26,423 bases of DNA from Fragilaria radians (taxonomy: Eukaryota; Bacillariophyta; Fragilariophyceae; Fragilariales; Fragilariaceae), in the NCBI GenBank assembly GCA_900642245.1, contig CAAAJI010000322.1, forward strand, positions 1 through 26,423. Direction: 5' to 3'. Of the stretch, positions 9,942-18,517 are shown piece by piece. The number at the start of each line of letters is the position of its first letter. Within the stretch, counting starts at the first letter, position 1. The notes under the pieces are model-generated. The model made no database searches. It was not told the origin of the DNA and was given only the letters and a program-made list of their open reading frames with translations. The position numbers and the translations under genes are program-made.

Positions 9942-10427
9942 TCAGCTAAGAACAGCATCCAAATGAGGGTGGATGTCCACCACCTCATCAACACCACGAG
10001 CGCCCAAAGAGCAGACATCCAACTCAGATACGCAGAAGTACTTCGGAACTAGTCAAACGAGAAGTATTGGTTTCGAAGTCATCCCCTCCACTAGGATGAC
10101 AGTGATATAAATCCAATACCGAACTACAACCAGCAAACGACCAATCACGGTCAATACAATCGATAACATCTTGACGTCTCATGGCTACAAAGGCAAAGGG
10201 TACAGACGCACGGCTTGTTACTGTGCAACGTTATATTATTATTTATATACACTAAGTTTTTTTATCAAATTGATTACTTACATTACCCGTTTTGACGTCA
10301 GCATTCTCAACATGTGCCAAACGAATTTGTGAATTCCATTGCAAGGGTCTTTATCGGGATGCTTAAGTCGATGCAAACTCAATTGAATGGATGTGCAGAG
10401 CGGAAGGAGTATCCAGAAGATATTCAT
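9942..10427 (-). pseudogene. Broken or mis-sequenced secreted-protein gene with one intron and two single-base frame changes
   Basis: From ATG at 10427, the frame gives a signal-peptide-like MNIFWILLPLCTSIQLSLHR, then KHPDKD. At a CCC run (10347-10345) the protein-like reading shifts by one base to PLQWNSQIRLAHVENADVKT. This is followed by a GT-AG intron (10286-10221, 66 bp, phase 1). Exon 2 continues with ASVPFAFVAMRRQDVIDCID, then DWSFAGCSSVLDLYHCHPSG, and reaches a TGA at 10026-10024. One base over, the reading goes on as SELDVCSLGARGVDEV, then HPHLDAVLS and TGA at 9944-9942. In total about 140 residues, Cys- and Asp-rich after the signal peptide. The consistent continuity across intron and breaks argues for a real gene, either recently inactivated or with two indel errors in the assembly. 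I do not recognise the family. Confidence 0.5.
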
Positions 10428-10770
10428 CGTTATATGTATTGGTTGATTACATTTATCATGAGGAACGATGCATATTTGATTCTACCCTAGGTGGGACCGC
10501 TAAGCGTCCATCCAATGTTGCTGGTTTTGGTTTGATTCAGCGCCCAAAACTTGATACAGCAAGTTAAGCTTGAAGAAGCGATGAAGAAATTACGAACAAT
10601 CTCTATCAAAAAATTCTAACATCCCAAGAAATTATTTGGTGATTAGTTGGTGATCAGAAAACCAGCAGACATTTTACGTAACTTGTTTCTACATCTTACA
10701 CCGCCTTCGTTACTTGCGACCCAAGTCGATTTTCGCAGTCCCTATCGAAGAAGTCAAAGTGATAAAAGCA
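10428..10770. other. Intergenic between the broken secreted gene and the bHLH gene
   Basis: This contains the presumed promoter of the minus-strand gene at 9942-10427 and the 3' region of the bHLH gene. A + strand frame of about 45 codons (10646-10787, containing KPADILRNLFLHLTPPSLL) is open but lacks a start and overlaps the bHLH 3' end; I do not call it a gene. Confidence 0.4.
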
Positions 10771-11799
10771 TTAATTGGCGTTGTTGACCGATTCGTTTTT
10801 GCTGGTTTCATCACCGCAGTTTGTTGATTGACTTGTCCTAGGACCTTGCGCATAGGAGTGTACATCTACAACAGCCGACATCCTGGACTGGAAATATGGA
10901 AGAGTCAACACGCTGGTTTGGCGCTGCTGCCGTTGAAAGATGGAGCCATTGGATAAAATTTGGTTGTTTGGTCTTGGCATTGTAGGTACAGTCCCTCCAC
11001 TTCCAGATAATAGACCAGGATATTGCACGGATAACATTAAATTTGAGACTGCTGTACCACTATTGGCAATGCTAACAGGACCAACTGCAGCTGGACTCAT
11101 GGCTCCGATTTGCCCTACCACCATTGTAGGATATGCCGTTTGTGTTGGCAAGAAAGTTGCAGATTGTGCTCTCTGGTTAGAGGAATCTCCTGTGACGACA
11201 TCAGACCCGAGAGAGTCAGCAGGCACGTTAGAAATCTTTTCAATATCTGATAATGAGTTTTGCATTCTTTTTAGGTTATCAATAATTGTATCCTTCTGTT
11301 GGTTTTCAGAATGGATTCTTCGTAAAAGACGAACAGTACACTGAATTAGTTCCGTTCGATTTGTTATCGTGCTTTTGCCGCCAATACTCTTCTTATTGTC
11401 TTCAACGCTGTCATTACCCACAGCTTCATCACGTCCTGACTTGAGTGAGGGATCTATCTGGAACACAAGGTCGGAGAGATCGTCAAGGGAATCGTTCAAC
11501 TCGCTACGCCGCTGTTTCTCTCGATTTCGTTTATACTCTGCGGAAGTCAAGGCAGACTTTTTCATGCCATTTCCTATTGATGTTTTCCATCTTTCAAGAT
11601 CCGATATTGGTCGTTTTCGAACGCTTTCTAGGACCACACTATTGTCGTCTACATTGCTATTTTTGCATACAACGATAGCTGCATCTGATTTCGTTCCTTC
11701 GATATTTATTGATTCCGTCCAGACTCCTTCGTCATACTCCTGGACATCATCAGCGGAGGAAACCTCTAGTCTCCTCTCGAGATCGCTTTCGTCATTCAT
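10771..11799 (-). CDS. bHLH transcription factor
   Basis: Single-exon gene of 342 residues. The start is the ATG at 11799: it is the first ATG after an in-frame TAG, and an in-frame TTG three codons earlier is unlikely to be used. The acidic N-terminus (1-85) leads to a basic region KRNREKQRR (90-98), helix 1 ELNDSLDDLSDLV (100-112), a long loop rich in Asp, Gly and Lys (about 113-146), helix 2 NRTELIQCTVRLLRRI (147-162) and a short coiled-coil extension to about 185. The C-terminal half is Ser/Gly/Gln-rich low complexity. Glu94 and Arg97/Arg98 match E9 and R12/R13 of E-box-binding bHLH proteins, while the usual His5 position is Lys90. Nuclear, DNA-binding as a dimer by family knowledge. No PAS domain is visible. 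Target genes are unknown. Confidence 0.82.
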   Translation of the reverse strand: MNDESDLERRLEVSSADDVQEYDEGVWTESINIEGTKSDAAIVVCKNSNVDDNSVVLESVRKRPISDLERWKTSIGNGMKKSALTSAEYKRNREKQRRSELNDSLDDLSDLVFQIDPSLKSGRDEAVGNDSVEDNKKSIGGKSTITNRTELIQCTVRLLRRIHSENQQKDTIIDNLKRMQNSLSDIEKISNVPADSLGSDVVTGDSSNQRAQSATFLPTQTAYPTMVVGQIGAMSPAAVGPVSIANSGTAVSNLMLSVQYPGLLSGSGGTVPTMPRPNNQILSNGSIFQRQQRQTSVLTLPYFQSRMSAVVDVHSYAQGPRTSQSTNCGDETSKNESVNNAN

Positions 11800-11909
11800 T
11801 TGTCGCAACTAACTTTTCTAAAAACGGAACAATTGATAGTTTATGTGGAGTTGAAACCCTCGAACCAGAAGTGTACACGATACTTATTATGTCTAAGTGA
11901 AGAGCTGTT

Positions 11910-11931
11910 TCATCCAATCAAAATAGAGTAA
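11910..11931. promoter_or_regulatory. CCAAT-box-containing motif shared with the HTH gene at the right end
   Basis: The sequence starting TCATCCAATCAAA and ending GAGTAA matches 26151-26172 at 19 of 22 positions. Here it lies about 110 bp upstream of the bHLH ATG, in inverse orientation to the gene; at the right end it lies about 33 bp upstream of the HTH ATG, in the same orientation. It includes a CCAAT core. It may be a common promoter element or a repeat edge. Confidence 0.3.
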
Positions 11932-11936
11932 TAAAA

Positions 11937-11944
11937 TGACGTCA
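11937..11944. promoter_or_regulatory. Palindromic CRE (TGACGTCA) upstream of the bHLH gene
   Basis: A perfect 8-bp cAMP-response-element palindrome lies 138 bp upstream of the bHLH start codon. bZIP proteins bind this sequence, and in diatoms TGACGT/ACGTCA elements are known from CO2/cAMP-responsive promoters. A second TGACGTCA at 10293-10300 lies within the coding part of the broken secreted gene and is probably fortuitous. Confidence 0.4.
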
Positions 11945-13514
11945 AGCCAATTTTTATTCCCTGGATTTCACATATATCACTTAAGGTGTGCAAATTACGC
12001 ACGTCGCACCCAGAAAAATGCGTACTTTTGCCGAAATTTTATCCAATCATTTCATTCCATAATGCTGGCGACAGACTGACGCCGCTTACCAGATTTTTGC
12101 TCGTACAATTTTTTCTAAGGATTCCACTGAGACTGGAACAACCACAAACTGATCTAAATATCATATGTAGAATGAGCCATTTTCCGAGTTTCATCACGAC
12201 TGAACTATGCTTTGATGCATGGATTAAGAATATCTCTAGGTTGTAAGGCTTCTATTTCTTTGCACCATTAAAGTCAATCCTAATTCATTAGGTATTGCTT
12301 ACACTCAATCTATGTGCCTTCTTGGCTTTACTAAACTTGCTCATTCATTTCACACCAAAAATCGGAGTTTGCATGCTTTCAACCTTCCCTATAATCCTTA
12401 AAGTCCCATCCCAGGGTTATGAACTTCACGGCTTTCAATTTTCGCCAATACTATGAAGTTCATTCAGAAGCATTTGTCATCATGACCAACTAAGTCTCAA
12501 GCGCGCTCTGATCTGACAAAGTAGTCTGAATTATTACTTCCCTAAATAATCTAATTTTGGGAGCCACTCTTATTGGCAGAGTGCTTCATCAGCCGACAGA
12601 ACAGATGCGAACACAAACATTATCATCAGTTATCTGAGCGCGCACCATCAATCCTGGCAATTATGTGAATTCATTGCTTAAATGTAACAGCCCCCCCAAT
12701 TTTCACACCAAGTCTAAATTTATAAGATTATTTAAAGTTTTCATAGTTTTCGGTAAATCTGATGTTTCTTTCTGGTCAAAGCCATAATGCTTTCAAGAAT
12801 CGCCCCCCCCCCCCCCCCCCCCCCCCTTCTCTTACCTCTCTTGGTCAAACCACCATTTAGCAAGCAATATTGTTATGAAGTACCCTACAGCCTTATGAAC
12901 AATCCAATCCTTTCTGCCCATACAAAGCCGTGGTTCAGTGTACGCTCTGGATCAGAAACCTTGCAGTAACGACCGTTCACCATAAAAAAACTTTTCTTTT
13001 GCGTTTCATACTCCTCTGTGTCCGATATTCCTTGCATTTACCACGCCTAACAGAGAACGAAATGAAACTTTTGCGAATTACCTGAAATTTTTTTCCGTAC
13101 AATTTACGAACACTATTCAAGAAATTGCAAAATTGTTCACCAGATTTCTCAGTGTGTAACTAAGTTGCGGCCAAAATTCAATTATTTTTGTTGATAGCGA
13201 CTTGGAAAGGATTAAGAATTTTAATGAGAAGTACAGGGAAATGCAAAAACTGATAATATAATCCAGATAGAAGAGTATAACGTCGCTTTTATTGCAGTTC
13301 TTCCAGCTCAATAGATTTCTAATTCTTCAAAGAAATCACAAATTTGAAATATTTGAGACATAGAATAAGAATTTTTTCTTTCTCTACTAATTTTGTTGCT
13401 ATTCAAGGCACAAAGATGAATTTTATAATAGTGTCATGTACGGCACATTAAATTGTTTCCTTCCTTGAACTGATTTGAATTTTCATTCATTCAAATAACT
13501 AGAATAAATTAGAA
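11945..13514. other. Long intergenic stretch with a poly-C tract, no supported gene
   Basis: About 1.6 kb between the divergent ends of the bHLH promoter and the small secreted gene's 3' side. A + strand frame at 11986-12246 (86 codons) has no recognisable motif and I do not support it. The only distinctive sequence is the 24-bp C run at 12803-12826. Confidence 0.45.
12803..12826 (+). repeat. Poly-C homopolymer, 24 bp
   Basis: An uninterrupted run of 24 C follows a single G. The minus strand carries G24, which could fold into a G-quadruplex; the + strand could form an i-motif. A shorter C7 run lies at 12692-12698. Length in the read data may be unreliable. Confidence 0.95.
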
Positions 13515-13853
13515 TTACGGATTTTTAGGAATATCAGGGACACTAAAGGGACTAGCTTTGATTGGCTTGGGATTGATGATAATGATCGGTGGGGCGGTGG
13601 AAATAACAATTGATGGTGACGGCGACGGCTTGATACCAAATGGCTTCTTTGAATAAACGATTAATGGTGACGTGGTCTTTATCTTGATTGGAGAGGGTTT
13701 CTTAGAGGAGGTCTTTTTGGTGGGCTTTCGAGTTGGTTTTGAAAACGTTTTGGTAGGCTTCATGCTGGGAGCTGGCAAGCTTCTTGCTGTCATAAGCATC
13801 ATGGAAAAAAAGTAAGCGAATGCCATCGTTGCTGAGATAGCTGCATGTCGCAT
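13515..13853 (-). CDS. Small secreted Lys/Pro/Ser/Thr-rich peptide with KPTK repeats (silaffin-like or wall-linker-like)
   Basis: 112 residues from ATG at 13853. Residues 1-25 form a signal peptide (hydrophobic core AFAYFFSMMLM, likely cut near ARS-LPA). The mature part has tandem KPTK, KPTR, KPTK (32-46), then KKTSSKKPSPIKIK (46-59) and KPIK (96-99), with many Ser, Thr and Pro and no Cys. It is strongly basic, with only one acidic residue (Asp107). K-x-x-K and Ser-Lys clusters recall silaffin-type biosilica peptides; KPT repeats are also used as linkers in diatom extracellular proteins, here without any attached domain. A role in the cell wall is inference from composition alone; low-complexity sequence cannot prove it. 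Confidence 0.6.
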   Translation of the reverse strand: MRHAAISATMAFAYFFSMMLMTARSLPAPSMKPTKTFSKPTRKPTKKTSSKKPSPIKIKTTSPLIVYSKKPFGIKPSPSPSIVISTAPPIIIINPKPIKASPFSVPDIPKNP

Positions 13854-14068
13854 GCTTATTCTTGATTCGAGAAGATTGAGGTGCGTGAAGTTTCTTGGAG
13901 GTCGTCGACAACTTCGAAATTAGAAAAAAAATAACACTTGAAACTTATGGAGTCATTGTCCTAGTTCTTCGTCGTTCTTTTCGAATGTCACATTTAGCGA
14001 AGGAAACTTCAATTGGTTCTCTTAACCCATAACAGTCATTAACTATCCCTCTCAGTCATTGCTAAAAA
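13854..14068. promoter_or_regulatory. Probable promoter interval of the secreted KPTK peptide
   Basis: This short gap lies upstream of the minus-strand secreted gene and of the + strand candidate ORF at 14069. No defined TATA or CCAAT element stands out; AT-rich tracts such as the A7 near 13923 are the only marks. Confidence 0.25.
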
Positions 14069-14404
14069 ATGAGCAGACATTTTCTTGAACTTCTCCTACG
14101 CCAATGTAGAATAAACATCTGTATGTGCATCAATCTTACGTCCTTCAAGGATGCCAAACGCCAATTAAAAGTAGCAGCTCCCTTTGTAGACTATCTGGTT
14201 CAAAGGCACGATTCTCAGCATATTTATGCCTTGTACCTTCTATTTGTTGAGCCATTTATTCTCATCTTGCTCAACAAAGTATCCTTAAATCCTGAAGGAT
14301 TTGACTTGACTAAGAACTTCTGGCTTCATTCTGCTACTCAAAATAACTTCTTTCGTGAGCACTTAGACGTCGAACCTGATGTTACGCTGACCTTTCCTAA
14401 TTGA
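14069..14404 (+). CDS. Hypothetical protein, weak candidate
   Basis: The 111-codon frame from ATG 14069 to TGA 14402-14404 has no counterpart on the other strand and reads reasonably protein-like, for example FVDYLVQRHDSQHIYALYLL and NPEGFDLTKNFWLHSATQ. There is a hydrophobic patch (about 74-92) but no clean transmembrane helix or signal peptide. I recognise no family. It could be an orphan gene, a transposon fragment (its C-terminal half reads like part of a larger protein), or a chance frame. Confidence 0.25.
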   Translation: MSRHFLELLLRQCRINICMCINLTSFKDAKRQLKVAAPFVDYLVQRHDSQHIYALYLLFVEPFILILLNKVSLNPEGFDLTKNFWLHSATQNNFFREHLDVEPDVTLTFPN

Positions 14405-15852
14405 AGAATAAGGATTTCCCAGGAAAGAAAAATGTTGCTCTCAATTTCTTAACTTTAATCTGAGGTTTTCGATGACAGTAATTGATATGCTTCAGACAAT
14501 TGATTTGAAAAGTGAGAATAAGAAGATATGCCTATTTGAGTATTTTCCTCAAACTACCAAATGCATGTACCGGAGAAGTCCCTTACTATTCGTAAAAGAA
14601 GCAATGGGAGTGGGGATGTATTTGCAGTATTCACAGAGAGTGAAGCATATGATTCCACAAAAATGTAGTGGATGATAAACATGTTTCACCAGGCAAACTA
14701 ATGATGATAAAAAATGTATGTATTAGAAAAAAATATTTTGTCATTCTTTCCTCGACGAGTGCAATGGCTTGAATTCCTTGAATCTTAGCGCACTACGTGT
14801 CGTTACTAGATTTGAATAAAATATCTAGGTGTGGGGCAAATAAATTTGGTCACTGTGTCCTCTCAAAAGAATGCACTGTTTATGTGAAAGTGAATTCGTT
14901 TTATCATATGTCAGGAAGAGGATGAAACAATTCAGATAAGGTCAAAAGGTAAAGGTTTTGTTGGTAGCAGGTTGTCAGCTCTTCTTCACCTTTTTATTTT
15001 TCACGAATACTTGACTATACCTGCAGGTCACTAGCCTCACCCGAAAAATATTCCACAATGTTAATGTTTGATCTTGAACACCCATTCGTCTTTTCATTAA
15101 TTTGGGAGATTTATATTTTAGGTTGGAAATAATGTATGACTGATGATCAGTTCCAAGTTGAAGCTTTGAAACGGTTAACGAATAATCACATGTTGCAAGT
15201 TTTATTTTGTAATTCGCATTCTATGCATTGATGAGTTTTGAGAAGAGTTAAGCTTGAGAGTCGAGTGATTCACTGTCTAAGTTGGAATCAAGCTTTGGAA
15301 TATAGGAGAAAACTCCATTAATGGGAAGGCGCAGAAAGTGTTGAGAACTAGATCACAAGGCTGCACGTAAGAGAGTATCACTCATAGGCAATGAGTTGTA
15401 AGTCTGAAATAAAAGGACTGAGGATGCAATACTAAAATTTGAGCAAGTGAGAGTGCAAATGATTAACCGACGCAGTATTGCATAGTAGTGACAGTGAAAA
15501 ATTGCCAAAATAATAAATTGATTTACGAAAGGCTCTAAAGATCCTTTTCTGTTGCGCTCAGAGGTCATTTGATACAATTCTGATCACTATTTCATTCAAG
15601 TTCACAGTTTGTTCACTTTGAGAGCAAGTGGCATCATTGCAATTATGGTCCTAATCTTCCCTGAGAATTTGCATCATCCGTTTCAAGTACAAATGTACGA
15701 GCTAGGTATTTCAGTATGTCAGTTTCTACTGATTTAGTGTTTAGGTCAAATTAGTGGTATTTCAAGTAGGTAGTGAAGTAATTTTATAATTTTATAAAGT
15801 GTACCTTTGTCAACCCTCTGATTGTTGTTTTGTGTTATTTGTCAGATTATGA
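14405..15852. other. Intergenic, no supported gene
   Basis: Short frames on both strands (for example 14472-14675 + and 15353-15577 -) show no motif and I do not support them. A protein-like + strand frame near 15617-15735 (reading IIAIMVLIFPENLHHPFQVQ) lacks a start and ends in a stop; it may be linked to the candidate exon at 15853. Confidence 0.4.
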
Positions 15853-16017
15853 GTCGTGACGTTTCTTTTGACTTCGCTACGTCGCATCGTTGTCGTACCA
15901 AACAGGATTGTTAAACGCTTGTTTCAAATCATTGCAGTTGAGTGTCGTCGTTGTGTCGCACTTGGTGATACTGAGGAGTTGAAGAGGTTGGTGGCTGACG
16001 CAAAGGCAATGGATTAA
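15853..16017 (+). CDS. Candidate 3' exon or gene fragment
   Basis: This + strand frame is open for 54 codons between TGA at 15850-15852 and TAA at 16015-16017. It has a coding-like, relatively GC-rich end reading VECRRCVALGDTEELKRL and then VADAKAMD. A good acceptor (...TCATTGCAG) at about 15936 would start the exon at VECRRC. A nearby ATG (15849) in another frame gives MSRDVSFDFATSHR and could belong to the preceding exon if a short intron joins them. No family recognised and the upstream exons are not secure. Confidence 0.25.
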   Translation, partial: VVTFLLTSLRRIVVVPNRIVKRLFQIIAVECRRCVALGDTEELKRLVADAKAMD

Positions 16018-16123
16018 GTGATTTTAAACATTAGCAAGACTAGAATAATAATCTAAGTTTGGCAAACTTTGGAACACGATAATTTTGACTTAATGGATAT
16101 TTACTTTATAATTTAGTACTAAG

Positions 16124-16166
16124 GGGGTTCCTCTAACTGCCTTTCTTCTGCATTATAGAGAACCCC
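16124..16166. repeat. Imperfect inverted repeat
   Basis: GGGGTTCCTCT...AGAGAACCCC can pair as a stem of about nine base pairs with one bulge, around a loop of about 24 bases. It lies between the candidate exon at 15853-16017 and the GET2-like gene. It could act as an RNA hairpin or be the remnant of a small inverted-repeat element; nothing else supports either. Confidence 0.4.
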
Positions 16167-17128
16167 AATTAGGAAAATGGAACTTGGGACTTAGTTATCT
16201 GTTCAACTCAAATTTTTCAGCCAATCATCATTGTTTTCATTCACTATATTCCACGCGCTCACAATATACTTCTTTTAAGCGTATTTGGGGAAGCTTTAGG
16301 CTGGAATGAGATCCATGACACATACAGCTACTAGACAAGCATATCAAAGCAATATTAGTGACAATGATGTAATTGTGTTTAGAAGGAAATAGGTTGGAGT
16401 CAAGGTGCCAGTATTTTTTTGTCTTCATTCTCAGTATTTTTGACTGAAAAGAGCAATTTGAAAGAAAATGATGGGGATAGCAAACTTTGGACTTTGTAGG
16501 ACATGAAATTCCATATGGTGTATTGATAAGGTAGCTGTCTACTAACAATTTGCTGCTCGAATGACAAAATTTAAAAAAGAGTGATTAGATAATTATTTTC
16601 CATCCTGTGACAAATACTTAATACTCCACAACTTTCAACTAGTTGGGTAGCTCAAAAAACGCAATTTGTTATGATTTTGTCCTGGGTAAGTTTATAGTGT
16701 CATTATAGTTAGTTTTAACTATTTCAGGAAATATTAGCTTTAAGAATTCAAGTTTGTTTTATTTACTCGTCGTTCCCATGGCATAAAAGATACCATGTCC
16801 TTTGAGGTGCAGCATTAAATTGGAGCTCTCACAAACCTGAATTTAACAAGTCTATTATGAGTTGGCATTGTGATGGCATGTTGTATAATGCTACCTCCTA
16901 GATGATTGTCATCTGTTGATTGATTAGAACTGTGAATGAAGTTAAACACACAAAAAACATGATGCATTTCTCTATCTCTATTCAATTGGCTTACGACAAA
17001 AAATTTAACTTGGAGCATTAATACAAGTCATGGATTATTTCCAGAAAATGTAAAAATTTGCTATGAAATATAGGATGATGATAATGAACGCAATTTTAAG
17101 TCAGGTGTTGCGAATTATGGATTAAAAA
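16167..17128. other. Intergenic, no supported gene
   Basis: AT-rich region 3' of the GET2-like gene. A minus-strand frame at 16237-16548 (103 codons) has no motif or coding signal I can defend. Confidence 0.45.
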
Positions 17129-18517
17129 CTACAATTCTTCATGTTCACCACTACTTGAACTCCAATCCCAATGATGCTTCCAAACCATACCCACAAAGAC
17201 ACCACACAAGATGATAAACATATCCGATCGAAGATGAGTGAAACTTTCGTAAAATTCCACAATCATGGGGAATGTATTAGTCAGAAAAGACGTGACTCCT
17301 TGTTTTATCATGGACCAAATATCTTTAGTCACTCCGCTTCCGCTCATTTTAGATGTGGATTGAATAGATGCCAAGGTCTCGGCTCCAAAGCCACGTTTGG
17401 CAACTTGACGTACCAGTACAGCATAGACGGCCAAAATAGGCGGGGTGCGCATCCATTGACGTGGAATGTGAAATATAAATTTGAGCACCGCCAAAGGAAA
17501 AAAGTAAAAAATTGCCAAATTGACGCGATGCAAAACCACAGCAGAACGAGCAATCTTCATAAATAAGGAATCGCCTCTCGTGTATACATCTAAGTCTACT
17601 TGAAACAATGGATCCAAATTTGGAGTGTATGGAGCCTGTTCCTTGGATGCAAATTCATCATCTTCATACTTGTTAGAATCCTGCTTCCAAATGGTTGTAA
17701 TGTCGCCTTCCTTCGTCACCTTACGACTTTTCCACCATCTGTCCACGATTCCATGCTCTTGAGGTGCCAAACTGGCTCTGTGAACCCGAAAGGGATCATC
17801 GATTCCGCGATAGTAGGTGCTACCACCTACCCAAAGTCCTGCCCCTAATAACATTAGGATTGTTCCCAAGTGGACTATAAGTGGCCACATGGGGACAATC
17901 CGGCGGGATACTGAGCGCGACGATTTGGAGGACGATGACTCTCCTTGCAATGCCTTCTCACGTTGAAGCATTTGTCTTCTCGTCGCTGCGACACCCTTGT
18001 ACTGTCTGGCTGGGGCAGTGCTAGTACTAGTAGTACTAGTAGTAGTGGCTGACTTTGATTCTTCGTTATCCTCCGCACTCGTCGGCAAAATGGATTTATC
18101 CTCCGCAACTGATCTCTCTTCAAGGCAAGTAGTAGTCGAAGAAGAATCTGGATCTGACTTTGGTAATTCCTCATTTTCACTAATTGTGTTTACCGCTTCC
18201 TCTTCTGACGGTTGAGACGATGTCGATGCAACTTTTTTGCTACCGCCACCAAATCGACGTCGTCGCATACTCATTGACGAACTTTCCTTGGGAGCAGTAT
18301 CCATACCTACAGCATCTCCCGATACAAGTCCCATGCGGTCACGAGATTTTTCCAATATTCTTTGACGACGCGCTTGCGCCTTCGCTCGAGCCTCATCGGC
18401 GGCTGATGTGGCAGTCGTTGGAGTACTACTATCTTCTGGTGGAAGCTGATCATTGGAATCGCTATTGTCGTGCTTGTTGGAGATTTCAGTTACCTTTTGT
18501 TCTTCAAGGGGTTGCAT
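17129..18517 (-). CDS. GET2/CAMLG-like ER membrane protein (tail-anchored protein receptor subunit)
   Basis: Single exon, 462 residues from ATG 18517; an in-frame TTG nine codons earlier is unlikely as start. GET2/CAMLG with GET1/WRB receives the GET3-bound tail-anchored protein at the ER. Supporting marks: a hydrophilic cytosolic N-terminal half with a basic motif ARRQRILEKSRDRMGLVSGD (49-68), which follows the GET2/CAML pattern of Arg-rich cluster, hydrophobic pair, Ser, Arg and small loop; and C-terminal hydrophobic helices at about 208-231, 333-350 and 432-446, the three-helix layout of the family. The linker (70-205) is Ser/Thr/Glu-rich, with a second Arg patch MRRRRFGGGSKK (84-95). The lumenal loop after helix 1 (232-332) is longer than I expect. 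GET2 proteins diverge strongly, so the motif plus topology is suggestive, not proof. Confidence 0.6.
   Translation of the reverse strand: MQPLEEQKVTEISNKHDNSDSNDQLPPEDSSTPTTATSAADEARAKAQARRQRILEKSRDRMGLVSGDAVGMDTAPKESSSMSMRRRRFGGGSKKVASTSSQPSEEEAVNTISENEELPKSDPDSSSTTTCLEERSVAEDKSILPTSAEDNEESKSATTTSTTSTSTAPARQYKGVAATRRQMLQREKALQGESSSSKSSRSVSRRIVPMWPLIVHLGTILMLLGAGLWVGGSTYYRGIDDPFRVHRASLAPQEHGIVDRWWKSRKVTKEGDITTIWKQDSNKYEDDEFASKEQAPYTPNLDPLFQVDLDVYTRGDSLFMKIARSAVVLHRVNLAIFYFFPLAVLKFIFHIPRQWMRTPPILAVYAVLVRQVAKRGFGAETLASIQSTSKMSGSGVTKDIWSMIKQGVTSFLTNTFPMIVEFYESFTHLRSDMFIILCGVFVGMVWKHHWDWSSSSGEHEEL
18015..18046. repeat. Trinucleotide microsatellite (CTA/GTA) inside the GET2-like gene
   Basis: Repeated agtactagtagtactagtag units code for a Ser/Thr tract (residues about 158-168). 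It lies in the low-complexity linker, so length changes by whole codons would be tolerated. Confidence 0.8.

Noticed and set aside
10940..11344. 134-codon + strand frame, and its neighbour 11369-11812 (+)
   Set aside because: Both are antisense shadows of the bHLH gene; the minus strand carries the recognisable basic-helix-loop-helix motif.
12787..12969. + strand frame with a polyproline stretch
   Set aside because: The prolines come only from the poly-C run; nothing else supports coding.
16237..16548. 103-codon minus-strand frame
   Set aside because: No signal peptide, domain or splice context; composition looks like AT-rich non-coding DNA.
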